Shown piece by piece: positions 1 through 8,491 of a stretch of 55,313 bases of DNA (position 1 is its first letter; each line of letters begins with the position of its first letter). The position numbers and the translations under genes were made by a program. The stretch is taken from contig JAKAZA010000003.1 of the NCBI GenBank assembly GCA_021816155.1, positions 1-55,313 of the forward strand. Direction: 5' to 3'. This DNA is from Pseudomonadota bacterium (GTDB lineage: Bacteria; Pseudomonadota; Alphaproteobacteria; Caulobacterales; Caulobacteraceae). Below the pieces are notes generated by a model. That model did not search any database. It was not told where the DNA came from and saw only the letters and a program-made list of their open reading frames with translations.

Positions 1-554
1 CGATCTGCGTCTGGTGGACGTTCCGCGCCATGGGGCACGACAGGGTGTTCGTGCTCGACGGAGGGCTGAAGAAGTGGATCGCGGAGGGTCACCCGGTCGA
101 GACGGGATGGCGCGAGCCGGCTCATGGAGACTTCAAGGCGCGCGCCACACCGGCGCTGCTAGCGGACTTCGAGACGGTGAAGGCGGCGCTGGCCAGCGGG
201 GCGGCCCAAGTGGTCGATGCGCGGGCCGCCGCCCGCTTCCGCGGCGAAGCGCCGGAGCCTCGGCCGGGTCTGGCCGCAGGCCACATGCCAGGCGCCCGTA
301 ATCTGCCGTGGCAGGAGTTGGTTGCGCCGACGGGCGAACTCGCCGCGCCGGCGACGATACGCGCCGCGTTCGAGCGCGCCGGCGTCGATCTCACGCGGCC
401 GATCGTGACCACGTGCGGGTCCGGAATCAGCGCCTCGATCCTCGCGTTGGCGCTGGCCCGGCTCGGCCGCGACGACGCGGCGGTCTACGACGGTTCCTGG
501 TCCGAATGGGGCGGTCGGTCCGACGCTCCGGTGGCCACGGGACCCGCCACGTGA
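1..554 (+). CDS. sseA: 3-mercaptopyruvate sulfurtransferase / rhodanese-family protein (5' truncated by window edge)
   Basis: Frame open from the window start (..WWTFRAMGHDRVFVLDGGLKKW..). C-terminal rhodanese active-site loop TTCGSGISASILALALARLG typical of mercaptopyruvate sulfurtransferases. Confidence 0.85.
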   Translation, partial: ICVWWTFRAMGHDRVFVLDGGLKKWIAEGHPVETGWREPAHGDFKARATPALLADFETVKAALASGAAQVVDARAAARFRGEAPEPRPGLAAGHMPGARNLPWQELVAPTGELAAPATIRAAFERAGVDLTRPIVTTCGSGISASILALALARLGRDDAAVYDGSWSEWGGRSDAPVATGPAT

Positions 555-1717
555 CGGCCGAGCACGAGGCGACCCGCCTGATCCGGGCCGGCAACGCGCG
601 GCGCGAGCTGCCACGGACGGTCGGACCGCCGATCCAGAGAGGTTCGACGGTGCTCGTAGACCGAGCCGCCGACCTCTATGACGAGCGCAAGCCCACCTAC
701 GGCCGCGCCGGCCTCGCCGCGCAGGAAGCGTTGATGTCTGCGCTGTCCGAACTGGAGAGCGCGAGCGCTGTGCGGCTCTTTCCTTCCGGCCTCGCGGCGC
801 TCACCGGCGCGATCCTGGCGGTGGTGCAGGCGGGCGACGAGGTCCTCGTCACCGACGCGGTCTACAAGCCGACGCGGAGGTTCTGCGACCGCGTGCTCGC
901 CCGCTTCGGCGTGCGGACCCGTTACTTCGCGCCTGACGCGGCGCCCGACGAGGTGATGTCGCTCGCCAGTCCCGCGACCCGCCTCGTCGTGCTTGAGAGC
1001 CCGGGCTCGCTCACTTTCGAGATGCAGGACGTGCCGGCGATAGCGCGCCTGGCCCGCCACCACGGGATTCTGACGCTGATCGACAACACCTGGGGCGCGG
1101 GCCTGATCTTCAAGCCGCTCGCCCATGGCGTCGACCTCAGCGTCCAGGCGCTCACAAAGTACGTGGGCGGACATTCGGACGTCTTCATGGGATCGGCCGC
1201 CGCCGCCGCGCCGGCGATGGTCGAAGCGCTCGACCGCGCAATCCTCGACTTCGGCTGGGCGGTCTCGCCCGACGAGGCCTATCTGATGCTGCGCGGCCTG
1301 CGCACGCTGCCCACGCGCATGGAGCGATGCGGCTCATCCTCGCTCCAGCTGGCCGCGTGGCTCGCGCAGCAACCCGAGGTCGCGCGAGTGCTGCACCCAG
1401 CCCTTCCCGGCGCGCCCGGCCACGACATCTGGCGCCGCGACTACGTCGGGACAGCGGGGCTTTTCGCCATCGAGCTCAGGCCGGCGCCCGGGCCAGCGGT
1501 CGATGCGTTCCTCGACGCGCTGACGCACTTCGGCCTCGGGTTCTCATGGGGCGGTTTCGAAAGCCTCGCCCTGAACGCCGACCCGCAGTTCGAAGTGCGC
1601 AGCCGCAAGCCGGCGTTCGCCGGCCCGATCGTGCGGCTCAACGTCGGCCTCGAGGATCCCGGCGACCTGATCACCGACCTGCGCCGCGGACTTGACGCCT
1701 TCGCCGGCGCGCATTGA
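551..1717 (+). CDS. metC: cystathionine beta-lyase / PLP-dependent Cys/Met metabolism enzyme
   Basis: GTG start overlapping the sseA stop (GTGA). PLP-fold motifs LFPSGLAALTGAIL, LIDNTWGAGLIFKPLAHGVDLSVQALTKYVGGHSDVFMG (PLP lysine). Confidence 0.88.
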   Translation: MTAEHEATRLIRAGNARRELPRTVGPPIQRGSTVLVDRAADLYDERKPTYGRAGLAAQEALMSALSELESASAVRLFPSGLAALTGAILAVVQAGDEVLVTDAVYKPTRRFCDRVLARFGVRTRYFAPDAAPDEVMSLASPATRLVVLESPGSLTFEMQDVPAIARLARHHGILTLIDNTWGAGLIFKPLAHGVDLSVQALTKYVGGHSDVFMGSAAAAAPAMVEALDRAILDFGWAVSPDEAYLMLRGLRTLPTRMERCGSSSLQLAAWLAQQPEVARVLHPALPGAPGHDIWRRDYVGTAGLFAIELRPAPGPAVDAFLDALTHFGLGFSWGGFESLALNADPQFEVRSRKPAFAGPIVRLNVGLEDPGDLITDLRRGLDAFAGAH

Positions 1718-1766
1718 TCCGCAGGGTCGCGTCGGCGTAGGTTCAGCGCAGGGACAGGGGGCCGGG

Positions 1767-2426
1767 ATGACGCTCAGGGTGGTCGGGACTGGCTTGGGCC
1801 GCACGGGGACCAAGTCGATGCAGACGGCGCTCAGCATGTTGGGCTTCGGGCCGTGCCACCACATGGTGGAGGTGTTCGCCCATCCCGAAAGCATGCAGCT
1901 GTGGGTCGACGCCCGCGAGGGGCGGCCGAACTGGGATCTGATCTTCAGGGATTACCAGTCGGTGGTCGATTATCCCGGCGCCGCCTTCTGGCGCGAGATT
2001 GCGGACCATTACCCCGACGCGAAGGTGCTGCACACGGTGCGTGATCCGGACCAGTGGTTCGACTCGACACAGGCCACGATCTTCGCCCCTGACGGCCCGA
2101 CGCGACAGCGGGCCGAGGGCCTGCCGGGACGGTTCTTCTCCGCGATCCTGGGCCCGCTGCGCCCGCACCTCGGCGACCGCGCCTGGATGACGGACTTCTT
2201 CCGCAGGCACACCGAGGCGGTGAAGGCGGCGATCGCGCCGGATCGGCTCCTGATCTACGAGGTCGGCGAAGGCTGGGACCGGCTGTGCGCCTTCCTGGGC
2301 GTTCCTGTACCCGACGCGCCCTATCCTTCCGAAAACACCCGCGCCCAGTTCATCGCGCGCGTCCAAGCCGCGCAAGGGGATCCGCGGCGCCTGGCGGAGC
2401 AGATCAACAAAGGCGCCGACAGCTGA
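1767..2426 (+). CDS. sulfotransferase family protein (Sulfotransfer_4-like)
   Basis: MTLRVVGTGLGRTGTKSMQTALSMLGFGPCHHMVEVF (PAPS-binding P-loop-like start), VLHTVRDPDQWFDS motif. ATG at 1767 in frame. Confidence 0.8.
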   Translation: MTLRVVGTGLGRTGTKSMQTALSMLGFGPCHHMVEVFAHPESMQLWVDAREGRPNWDLIFRDYQSVVDYPGAAFWREIADHYPDAKVLHTVRDPDQWFDSTQATIFAPDGPTRQRAEGLPGRFFSAILGPLRPHLGDRAWMTDFFRRHTEAVKAAIAPDRLLIYEVGEGWDRLCAFLGVPVPDAPYPSENTRAQFIARVQAAQGDPRRLAEQINKGADS

Positions 2427-2431
2427 GCCTG

Positions 2432-3550
2432 TTGGTGACTGCGCCTTCCGAAGCTTCGCCAGGAAGCTCCGCGGCGAAGGGCGGCGTTTCGGCGGGCGAC
2501 CGTTTGACAGCGTTGGACGGTTGGCGCGCGATCAGCGTCGGCCTCGTGATATTCTCGCACCTGGCGACGGCCTCAAGCCTCGCCATTCGCCCCGTAGGCC
2601 CGGCCGGGAGGCTGCTCGAGCCGTTTCTCCGGGAAGCCGGGTCGCTCGGGGTCCACATCTTTTTCGTGATCAGCGGCTACGTGATCGTACGTGGGCTGAT
2701 CGCGGAGCAGGCGAAGCGCGGCCGCATCTCGATGGCCGGATTCTACATCCGCCGCTGTTTCCGCATCCTGCCGCCGCTGGCGATCTACGTCGCGGCGATC
2801 CTGGCCCTGACTTGCCTGGGTATTTTGCCGCCTAAGGCTCTGGGCGTGTGGAAGGCGCTGACGTTCACCTGCAATTTCTCTGATTGCGGCGTCTGATGGG
2901 GCGGACACACATGGAGCCTTGCCTACGAGGAGCAGTTCTATCTGGTGACGCCGGCGCTGTTCCTCGCCACGGCGGCCCGGGGGAGAGCGCGGGCCTTCTT
3001 CGTATTTCTCGTGGCGCTCTGCGTGATCCCCATGGCGCTGGCGCCCGTCGACAGTGCGCCATCGCAATTCGCAGCCCCCTTCGTCGCGATCGGAATGGGC
3101 GTCGCGTGGGCCTGCGCCGAGGCCTTCGTCCAGCGGGTCGCGACGCGACTGCCCACATCGGTCGCGCTTCTCGCGATTGTGTTGCTCGTGCTCGCCGAGC
3201 GGCTCGAAACGACGCGCCTGGCGCCCATCGCCGCCATCATCGCGCCGATGCTCATTGTCTACGTCCTGTCACGGACCGCACTGATCGACCTGCGCGTCGC
3301 GGAGTGGCTCTCGGGGCGCACGATCAGCTTCGCGGGGCGTGCGTCCTATTCCATCTATCTTTGGCAGCAGCTGGCCACCGGCGCCTATCCGGGCGCAGGG
3401 CCGCTCTTCTACATCGCCAGCATCTTCGCGTGTGTCGCCTGGGCCGCCGCGTCGTTCACGTTCATCGAAACGCCTCTGATCTCCCTCGGCCGGTCGCTGA
3501 GCGCTCGCGTCGGACGCACAGCTCGCGCGCCCAGGCCCGTCAGCGCCTAG
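2432..3550 (+). pseudogene. acyltransferase family 3 (OafA/YrhL-like) interrupted by an in-frame TGA at 2894-2896
   Basis: N-part LTALDGWRAISVGLVIFSHL..LGVHIFFVISGYVI and C-part WGGHTWSLAYEEQFYLVTPALF lie in the same frame (2285 and 2945 differ by 660 nt), separated only by one TGA codon. Confidence 0.8.
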
Positions 3551-3552
3551 CA

Positions 3553-3629
3553 TGGCCCGCCCGGCAGGACTCGAACCTGCAACCGTCCGCTTAGAAGGCG
3601 GATGCTCTATCCGGTTGAGCTACGGGCGG
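3553..3629 (-). tRNA. tRNA-Arg (anticodon TCT), CCA encoded
   Basis: Reverse complement CCGCCCGTAGCTCAACCGGATAGAGCATCCGCCTTCTAAGCGGACGGTTGCAGGTTCGAGTCCTGCCGGGCGGGCCA folds as a cloverleaf; 7-bp acceptor stem CCGCCCG/CGGGCGG; anticodon loop CTTCTAA. Confidence 0.95.
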
Positions 3630-3636
3630 CGCAGCC

Positions 3637-3942
3637 TCAGTGCGTCCAGGGTTCTTTGCGATTGAACGCGAAGTTGTCGGCATAGGCTTTGACGATTTTT
3701 CTGTGCGCCTTGGGAGCCAGAACCTCGAAGGCTATGCCGTGGCGCTGCGCGTAGGCGACCGCCTCCTCGCGAGTCTCGAACATCAGCCTCACCTGACCGT
3801 TCATGTCGGTCGAGATGGTCCACCCCATCAACGGGTCGGAGACCCGGGCCGACGCCGGTTCGAACTCAAGCACCCATTCGCGAGTCTTCGCCTTGCCCGA
3901 CTGCATGGCGGTCTTGGCCGGCAGATAGATGCGCGCGAGCAT
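3637..3942 (-). CDS. ETC complex I subunit conserved region protein (NDUFS4-like)
   Basis: MLARIYLPAKTAMQSGKAKTREWVLEFEP...DPLMGWTISTDMNGQVRLMFETREEAVAYAQRHGI...KAYADNFAFNRKEPWTH is characteristic of the NDUFS4/ETC_C1 family. Confidence 0.92.
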   Translation of the reverse strand: MLARIYLPAKTAMQSGKAKTREWVLEFEPASARVSDPLMGWTISTDMNGQVRLMFETREEAVAYAQRHGIAFEVLAPKAHRKIVKAYADNFAFNRKEPWTH

Positions 3943-3964
3943 GTTCTTCACCCCTCGGCGCCGA

Positions 3965-4041
3965 TGGTCGGGGCGGCGTGATTCGAACACGCGACCCTCT
4001 GCTCCCAAAGCAGATGCGCTACCAGACTGCGCTACGCCCCG
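3965..4041 (-). tRNA. tRNA-Pro (anticodon TGG), CCA encoded
   Basis: Reverse complement CGGGGCGTAGCGCAGTCTGGTAGCGCATCTGCTTTGGGAGCAGAGGGTCGCGTGTTCGAATCACGCCGCCCCGACCA; anticodon stem-loop CTGCTTTGGGAGCAG. Confidence 0.95.
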
Positions 4042-4103
4042 AGACCGTCGGCGAAGAGGCTCCCTTTGCCATGCGTCGCCGCGCCCCGCAACGAGCGGGC
4101 GCC

Positions 4104-4544
4104 TCAGCCTTGCCGGCGGCGCATCAGCTTGAAGACGCCGGTGGCCCTGGCGAGCGTCCGGCCCGCCACGTGCGCGCGGCCCTCGACGAAGGCGAGGTCG
4201 GAAGCTGCGCGGGTGAGCGCGGCCTCCCCCACCACCCATTCTCCCGCGCGGCCCATGTCCACGAAGTCGACCGACAGGTGGATCGTCACGGGTTGCCCAC
4301 CGCCCCCCCTGGCCGCTGCGCCGGCCAGCGCGCCGTCGAGAAACGCCGACAGCATTCCGCCGTGGATCAAGCCTATCGAGTTGCAGTGGCGCTTCAGCGC
4401 GAAGAAGGCCTGGGCGCCGTCCTGGCGGTGGAAGTATGGCCCATTGTGGGTGCTGAACGAGCCGCGCCCCGACGAGCGCACAAAACCGGCCGGCGGATCG
4501 GGAATCTCCTCCTCTGCTTGTGGGACGAAAGCGTCGTTCGCCAT
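4104..4544 (-). CDS. PaaI-family (hotdog) thioesterase
   Basis: CNSIGLIHGGMLSAFLDGALAGAA...TIHLSVDFVDMGRAGEWVVGEA (HGG hotdog motif). Confidence 0.85.
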   Translation of the reverse strand: MANDAFVPQAEEEIPDPPAGFVRSSGRGSFSTHNGPYFHRQDGAQAFFALKRHCNSIGLIHGGMLSAFLDGALAGAAARGGGGQPVTIHLSVDFVDMGRAGEWVVGEAALTRAASDLAFVEGRAHVAGRTLARATGVFKLMRRRQG

Positions 4545-5344
4545 CAGGGCCTCTTCACCACGCGCACCTCGAACAGTTTCGGCCACAGCTTGCCGGTCAC
4601 GAACAAGCGGTCGTGCGCCGCGTCGTAGGCGATGCCGTTGGCCACGGCGTCCTCATCATCGCCCGCGCCCGATTGCGCGACGAGATTGGACAGATCAATC
4701 CAGGCCACCACGCGCCCGCTCGCGGGGTCGATGCGCGCGATCTTCGAGGTGAGCCAGATGTTGGCCAGCAAGGCGCCTTTCACCCACTCCAGCTCGTTTA
4801 CATTCTTCACTGGCGCACCATCGGCTGTGACGGTGACGCGGTGGGTCTCGCGAAGCGTCGCCGGCTCGAGGAATCGCAGCTCGGGCGTGCCATCGCTCAT
4901 GATGATTTCGTGCGCGTCCCGCGTCAGCGCCCAGCCCTCGCCCGGATAATGGAACTCACCAATCTGACGGAAGCTGGCGAGGTCGTAGATGAAGCCCACC
5001 TGGCTTTGCCAGGTCAGCTGAATCAGCCGTCCGCGCCAATTGACAATGCCCTCGCCGAAATAGGCGGGCGCGAGGTCGCGGCTCATCAGCACGCGCCCAG
5101 TGGTCAGGTCGACCTTGCGTATCTGGGAGTGACCCGTGAGACCGGTGCTCTCGTAGAGGTAGCCATTCAGATAGAACAGCCCTTCAGTGAAGGCGTGCGG
5201 GTCGTGCGGATAGACGCGGACCACCTCCACCCGGTAGGTGGGAATGGCGGCGCTCGCGGCCGCGGCGAAGCACAGAGCTGCGATCAGCACCGTGAGGCGC
5301 GAAAGTCGCTGCAACATCGAAACGTTGACCTCGCGCGGCCTCAA
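4544..5344 (-). CDS. glutaminyl-peptide cyclotransferase (glutamine cyclotransferase, bacterial/plant type)
   Basis: Signal peptide, then YRVEVVRVYPHDPHAFTEGLFYLNGYLYESTGLTGHSQIRKVDL...NELEWVKGALLANIWLTSKIARIDPASGRV..NGIAYDAAHDRLFVTGKLWPKLFEV. Confidence 0.9.
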   Translation of the reverse strand: MRPREVNVSMLQRLSRLTVLIAALCFAAAASAAIPTYRVEVVRVYPHDPHAFTEGLFYLNGYLYESTGLTGHSQIRKVDLTTGRVLMSRDLAPAYFGEGIVNWRGRLIQLTWQSQVGFIYDLASFRQIGEFHYPGEGWALTRDAHEIIMSDGTPELRFLEPATLRETHRVTVTADGAPVKNVNELEWVKGALLANIWLTSKIARIDPASGRVVAWIDLSNLVAQSGAGDDEDAVANGIAYDAAHDRLFVTGKLWPKLFEVRVVKRP

Positions 5345-5356
5345 GACTCGGGCGGG

Positions 5357-6019
5357 CTATACCCGATCGACCTCGATCTCCGCCACCACGAGGCCCTTCG
5401 GACCTTCGGCGAAGCGCACCATCACATCGGCGCCTGGCTGAAGGTCCTCCAGACCGCTACGGCGAAGCGTTTCGATGTGGACGAAGATGTCGCCGGGCTC
5501 GCCCTCGCGCACGACGAAGCCGTAGCCCTTGGTGCGGTTGAACCACTTCACTTTCGCCCGCTCCAGTGGGCCGCGCGGCGCCGGCGGACGTCTCGCGGCG
5601 CGCACCGTCTCGAAGCGGCTGGCGCCTACGCGGCGATGCCCGTCGTCACGGTCGCGGCGGAATCCACCGCCTACGTGCCCGCCGTGTCCGGCCCCTGCGT
5701 GGCCATCATCGAAATGGCGACGAGGCCGCTCGGCCGCCGGCGCCGCCGACGTCTCGTCCAGATCAACGATGTCGGAGACCTGCCAACCTTTCGCCCGTTT
5801 CACGACGTCACACGTGATCGTCGAGCCCTCGAGCGCGTTCTCTCGGCCCATGTTGCGCAACGAGGTGACATGCAGCAGCACATCCCTCGATCCCGTCTGG
5901 CCCGGATCGTCAGGGACGACAAATCCGTAACCTTTGCCGGCGTCAAACCACTTGACGCGTCCGGTTATCCTTACCGGATCGTCGTAAGGCTGCGCCTCAC
6001 CGTAACTCGCTTCCGACAT
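5357..6019 (-). CDS. cold-shock protein with two CSD domains
   Basis: Two CSDs: [19 protein letters not shown]...[10 protein letters not shown] and [32 protein letters not shown], joined by a Gly/Arg-rich linker. Confidence 0.92.
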   Translation of the reverse strand: MSEASYGEAQPYDDPVRITGRVKWFDAGKGYGFVVPDDPGQTGSRDVLLHVTSLRNMGRENALEGSTITCDVVKRAKGWQVSDIVDLDETSAAPAAERPRRHFDDGHAGAGHGGHVGGGFRRDRDDGHRRVGASRFETVRAARRPPAPRGPLERAKVKWFNRTKGYGFVVREGEPGDIFVHIETLRRSGLEDLQPGADVMVRFAEGPKGLVVAEIEVDRV

Positions 6020-6198
6020 CCGCCCCTCGAATGGCCCGGCCCCGACATTCGATCCGGACCAGACGATAATCATAACATTGATCTCGGCAGAAGAGAGCCG
6101 TCAATATTCTGCCGCAATGGATTCGCGCGCCATGTCTTGCTCGCGCTATCCGCAAAGCCCTGCTTTCGTATTGGGAGAGGCCGGCAACTGGGTGTGTT

Positions 6199-7098
6199 TC
6201 ATGGCTGCGGAGGCGGTAACGGGAGCGTCGGCAGCATGCCGATGAACGTCCGGCCGGCCGCGCTGAGCCGCCGTTCCTTGTGCGTCAGCAGCTCAAAACG
6301 CCGCGGATCGAAGATCACGTCGAGGCGTACGACCCGGCCCGTCGCCACGAACGGTTCGGCCGCCAGCTCGGAGACAGCCGCGACGAGACGGCTGTCTCCC
6401 GCGGCGCTCAGCACCGCCTCGTTCGACGGCAGTTCCAGCGAGATCCGCAGCTCGGAAGGCGCGACGCCCCGCGCGACCATCATGCGCTCGAAATGCGAGC
6501 GCGTGCCCGAACCAGGCTCCCTCAGCACCCAGTGCACGCTCCTCAGAGCGTCGGCGTCCGGGACGGCGCCGGCCAAAGGGTGGGATGGGGCGGCGTAGAG
6601 CGCGACCCGGTCACCGCCCACCGGTCGGCGCAACAGGGCCCAGTCGTCGACCAGGCCTTCGACCAGTCCAAGCTCCGCGTCGCCGTCGAGCACGGCGCGC
6701 GCCACCTCGGCCGAGTTCCCCGCCTTCAGCCGCACCGCCACGCCCGGGTGCGCGTCGGCGAAGCGCGCGATGGCGCCAGGCGCCCAGTAGCTGGTGATCG
6801 TCTGACTTGCGGCCAGACTGAGGACGCCTCGCCGCAGCCCCGCGAGGTCGTCCAACGACTGCTCCGCGGCCCGCGCGCGAAGCAGGACGGCCGTTGCTTC
6901 CGGCAGGAACACCCGGCCGGCCTCGCTGAGGGCCAGGCCACGCCCGACGCGATCGAACAGCAGCACTCCGAACTCGGCTTCCAGCGCCTTGACCGCAGCG
7001 CTCACCGCCGACTGCGTAAGCCCGAGCGCATCGGCGGCGCGCGTCATGTGCAGCCGCTCGGCGACGTAGACGAATATGCGGAGCTGCTCGAGCGTCAC
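6199..7098 (-). CDS. LysR-family transcriptional regulator (YeiE-like by context)
   Basis: VTLEQLRIFVYVAERLHMTRAADALGLTQSAVSAAVKALEAEFGVLLFDRVGRGLALSEAGRVFLPEA is a LysR HTH; divergent to a YeiH-like gene. Confidence 0.92.
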   Translation of the reverse strand: MTLEQLRIFVYVAERLHMTRAADALGLTQSAVSAAVKALEAEFGVLLFDRVGRGLALSEAGRVFLPEATAVLLRARAAEQSLDDLAGLRRGVLSLAASQTITSYWAPGAIARFADAHPGVAVRLKAGNSAEVARAVLDGDAELGLVEGLVDDWALLRRPVGGDRVALYAAPSHPLAGAVPDADALRSVHWVLREPGSGTRSHFERMMVARGVAPSELRISLELPSNEAVLSAAGDSRLVAAVSELAAEPFVATGRVVRLDVIFDPRRFELLTHKERRLSAAGRTFIGMLPTLPLPPPQP

Positions 7099-7111
7099 AG
7101 CCAACTCATTA

Positions 7112-7125
7112 TCAATTCCGATTGA
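7112..7125. promoter_or_regulatory. candidate LysR-type operator in the divergent LysR/YeiH intergenic region
   Basis: TCAAT-TCCG-ATTGA perfect inverted repeat inside an AT-rich stretch (attatcaattccgattgaatagacaattataat) between the divergent genes. Confidence 0.5.
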
Positions 7126-7180
7126 ATAGACAATTATAATCCATTGGACTGCTTGAATGTGGCCACCTAGTTCATCTGGC

Positions 7181-8260
7181 ATGGCAACGCTCTTGGCGAC
7201 TCCGACACCCCTCGGTCGACGCGCGCTGGCGCTCGCGCCGGGCGTGGCGCTGTGCCTCGCGGTGACGGCGGCGGCGTGGGCCCTCCAGGGCGTGGAGGCC
7301 CACCTGCTCGGACGGGCGTGGCTTGAGACGCTGGTGCTCGCCATCCTGATCGGGGCCGCGGTTCGCACCGCCTGGACCCCGAGCGGCCTCTGGAAAGCCG
7401 GCATCGATTTCAGCGCCAAGACAGTGCTCGAGATCGCCGTCGTGCTCCTGGGCGCGACGCTGGACGCGCGATCGATCGCGCGCGAAGGCTTGGCGCTCGT
7501 CGTCGGCGTCGCCGGGCTCGTCATGCTGGCCGTGACCGCTGGCTACGGCCTGGCCCGGCTGCTGCGGCTGCCGCCGCGGATGTCGGTGCTGATCGCCTGC
7601 GGCAACGCCATCTGCGGTAATTCGGCCATCGCCGCGGTCGCGCCAGTGATTGGCGCGGAGAGTGAGGATGTCAGCGCCTCGATCGCCTTCACCGCCGTGC
7701 TGGGCGTCGTCGTCGTGCTCACGCTGCCGGTGCTGGCGAACCTGCTCCACTTTAGCAACCGCACCTTCGGCGTCTACGCGGGACTGACGGTCTACGCAGT
7801 GCCGCAAGTGATCGCGGCCACCGCGCCTGTCAGTCCGCTCTCGGCCCAGATCGGCACGCTGGTGAAGCTGGTGCGGGTGCTGATGCTGGGACCTGTCGTG
7901 ACCGTCCTGTCGATGCTGAATTTCGCCGAGCGGCGGCCCGTCACGACGGAGGGCGAGCCGGCGGCGGCGCGCAGGACGCCGCAGCGGCCGCCACTGCACC
8001 GGCTAGCGCCCTGGTTCATCGTCGGGTTCCTGCTCCTCGCCGGCGCGCGATCTCTCGGGCTCACGCCCCTGGCGCTCGGCGCCCCAGCGGGCAACCTCGC
8101 CACCGCCCTCACCATCATCTCGATGGCGGCGCTGGGACTAGGCGTCGACTTCCGGGCCCTCGTCCGCGCCGGACCGCGCGTAAGCGCGGCGGTCACTCTA
8201 TCGCTGATCGTGCTGGGACTTCTCGCCCTGGCGCTGGTGAGGGCGTTGGGCGTCGTCTGA
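7181..8260 (+). CDS. YeiH-family putative sulfate exporter / UPF0324 membrane protein
   Basis: Multi-TM; KAGIDFSAKTVLEIAVVLLGATLD, GNAICGNSAIAAVAPVI, LTVYAVPQVIAATAPVS motifs of the Cons_hypoth698/YeiH family. Confidence 0.9.
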   Translation: MATLLATPTPLGRRALALAPGVALCLAVTAAAWALQGVEAHLLGRAWLETLVLAILIGAAVRTAWTPSGLWKAGIDFSAKTVLEIAVVLLGATLDARSIAREGLALVVGVAGLVMLAVTAGYGLARLLRLPPRMSVLIACGNAICGNSAIAAVAPVIGAESEDVSASIAFTAVLGVVVVLTLPVLANLLHFSNRTFGVYAGLTVYAVPQVIAATAPVSPLSAQIGTLVKLVRVLMLGPVVTVLSMLNFAERRPVTTEGEPAAARRTPQRPPLHRLAPWFIVGFLLLAGARSLGLTPLALGAPAGNLATALTIISMAALGLGVDFRALVRAGPRVSAAVTLSLIVLGLLALALVRALGVV

Positions 8261-8343
8261 CGTCGACTGCGTTCGCGCTGTCTCGCCCCTAGACCCGGTG
8301 CGTCTCGCATGATGCTCGCGAGGCTCGGCCAGTCGAGGCTCGG

Positions 8344-8421
8344 CGGTGGTAGGCCCTAGGGGAGTCGAACCCCTCTTCCCAGATTGAAAATCTGATGTCC
8401 TAACCGATAGACGAAGGGCCC
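8344..8421 (-). tRNA. tRNA-Glu (anticodon TTC), CCA encoded
   Basis: Reverse complement GGGCCCTTCGTCTATCGGTTAGGACATCAGATTTTCAATCTGGGAAGAGGGGTTCGACTCCCCTAGGGCCTACCA; anticodon stem-loop CAGATTTTCAATCTG. Confidence 0.93.
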
Positions 8422-8436
8422 GCGGGAGGAGCGGCG

Positions 8437-8465
8437 GATATATCCGCGCCCCCCGGCGAGCGCAA
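8437..8465 (-). promoter_or_regulatory. candidate sigma70-type promoter of tRNA-Glu
   Basis: On the minus strand: TTGCGC (8465-8460), 17-nt spacer, TATATC (8442-8437), then a GC-rich discriminator and tRNA 5' end at 8421. Confidence 0.5.
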
Positions 8466-8491
8466 GCGGGCCCGAGAGGCGGGCGCGTCGA

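Noticed and set aside
2894-2896. Selenocysteine or recoded TGA in the acyltransferase
   Set aside because: The family is not a selenoprotein family, the position is expected to be Trp-like or variable, and no obvious SECIS was recognised. A nonsense mutation or sequencing error is simpler.
4520-6598. 692-aa plus-strand ORF
   Set aside because: Antisense to three well-supported genes (Gln cyclotransferase, dual-CSD protein, LysR); shadow ORF.
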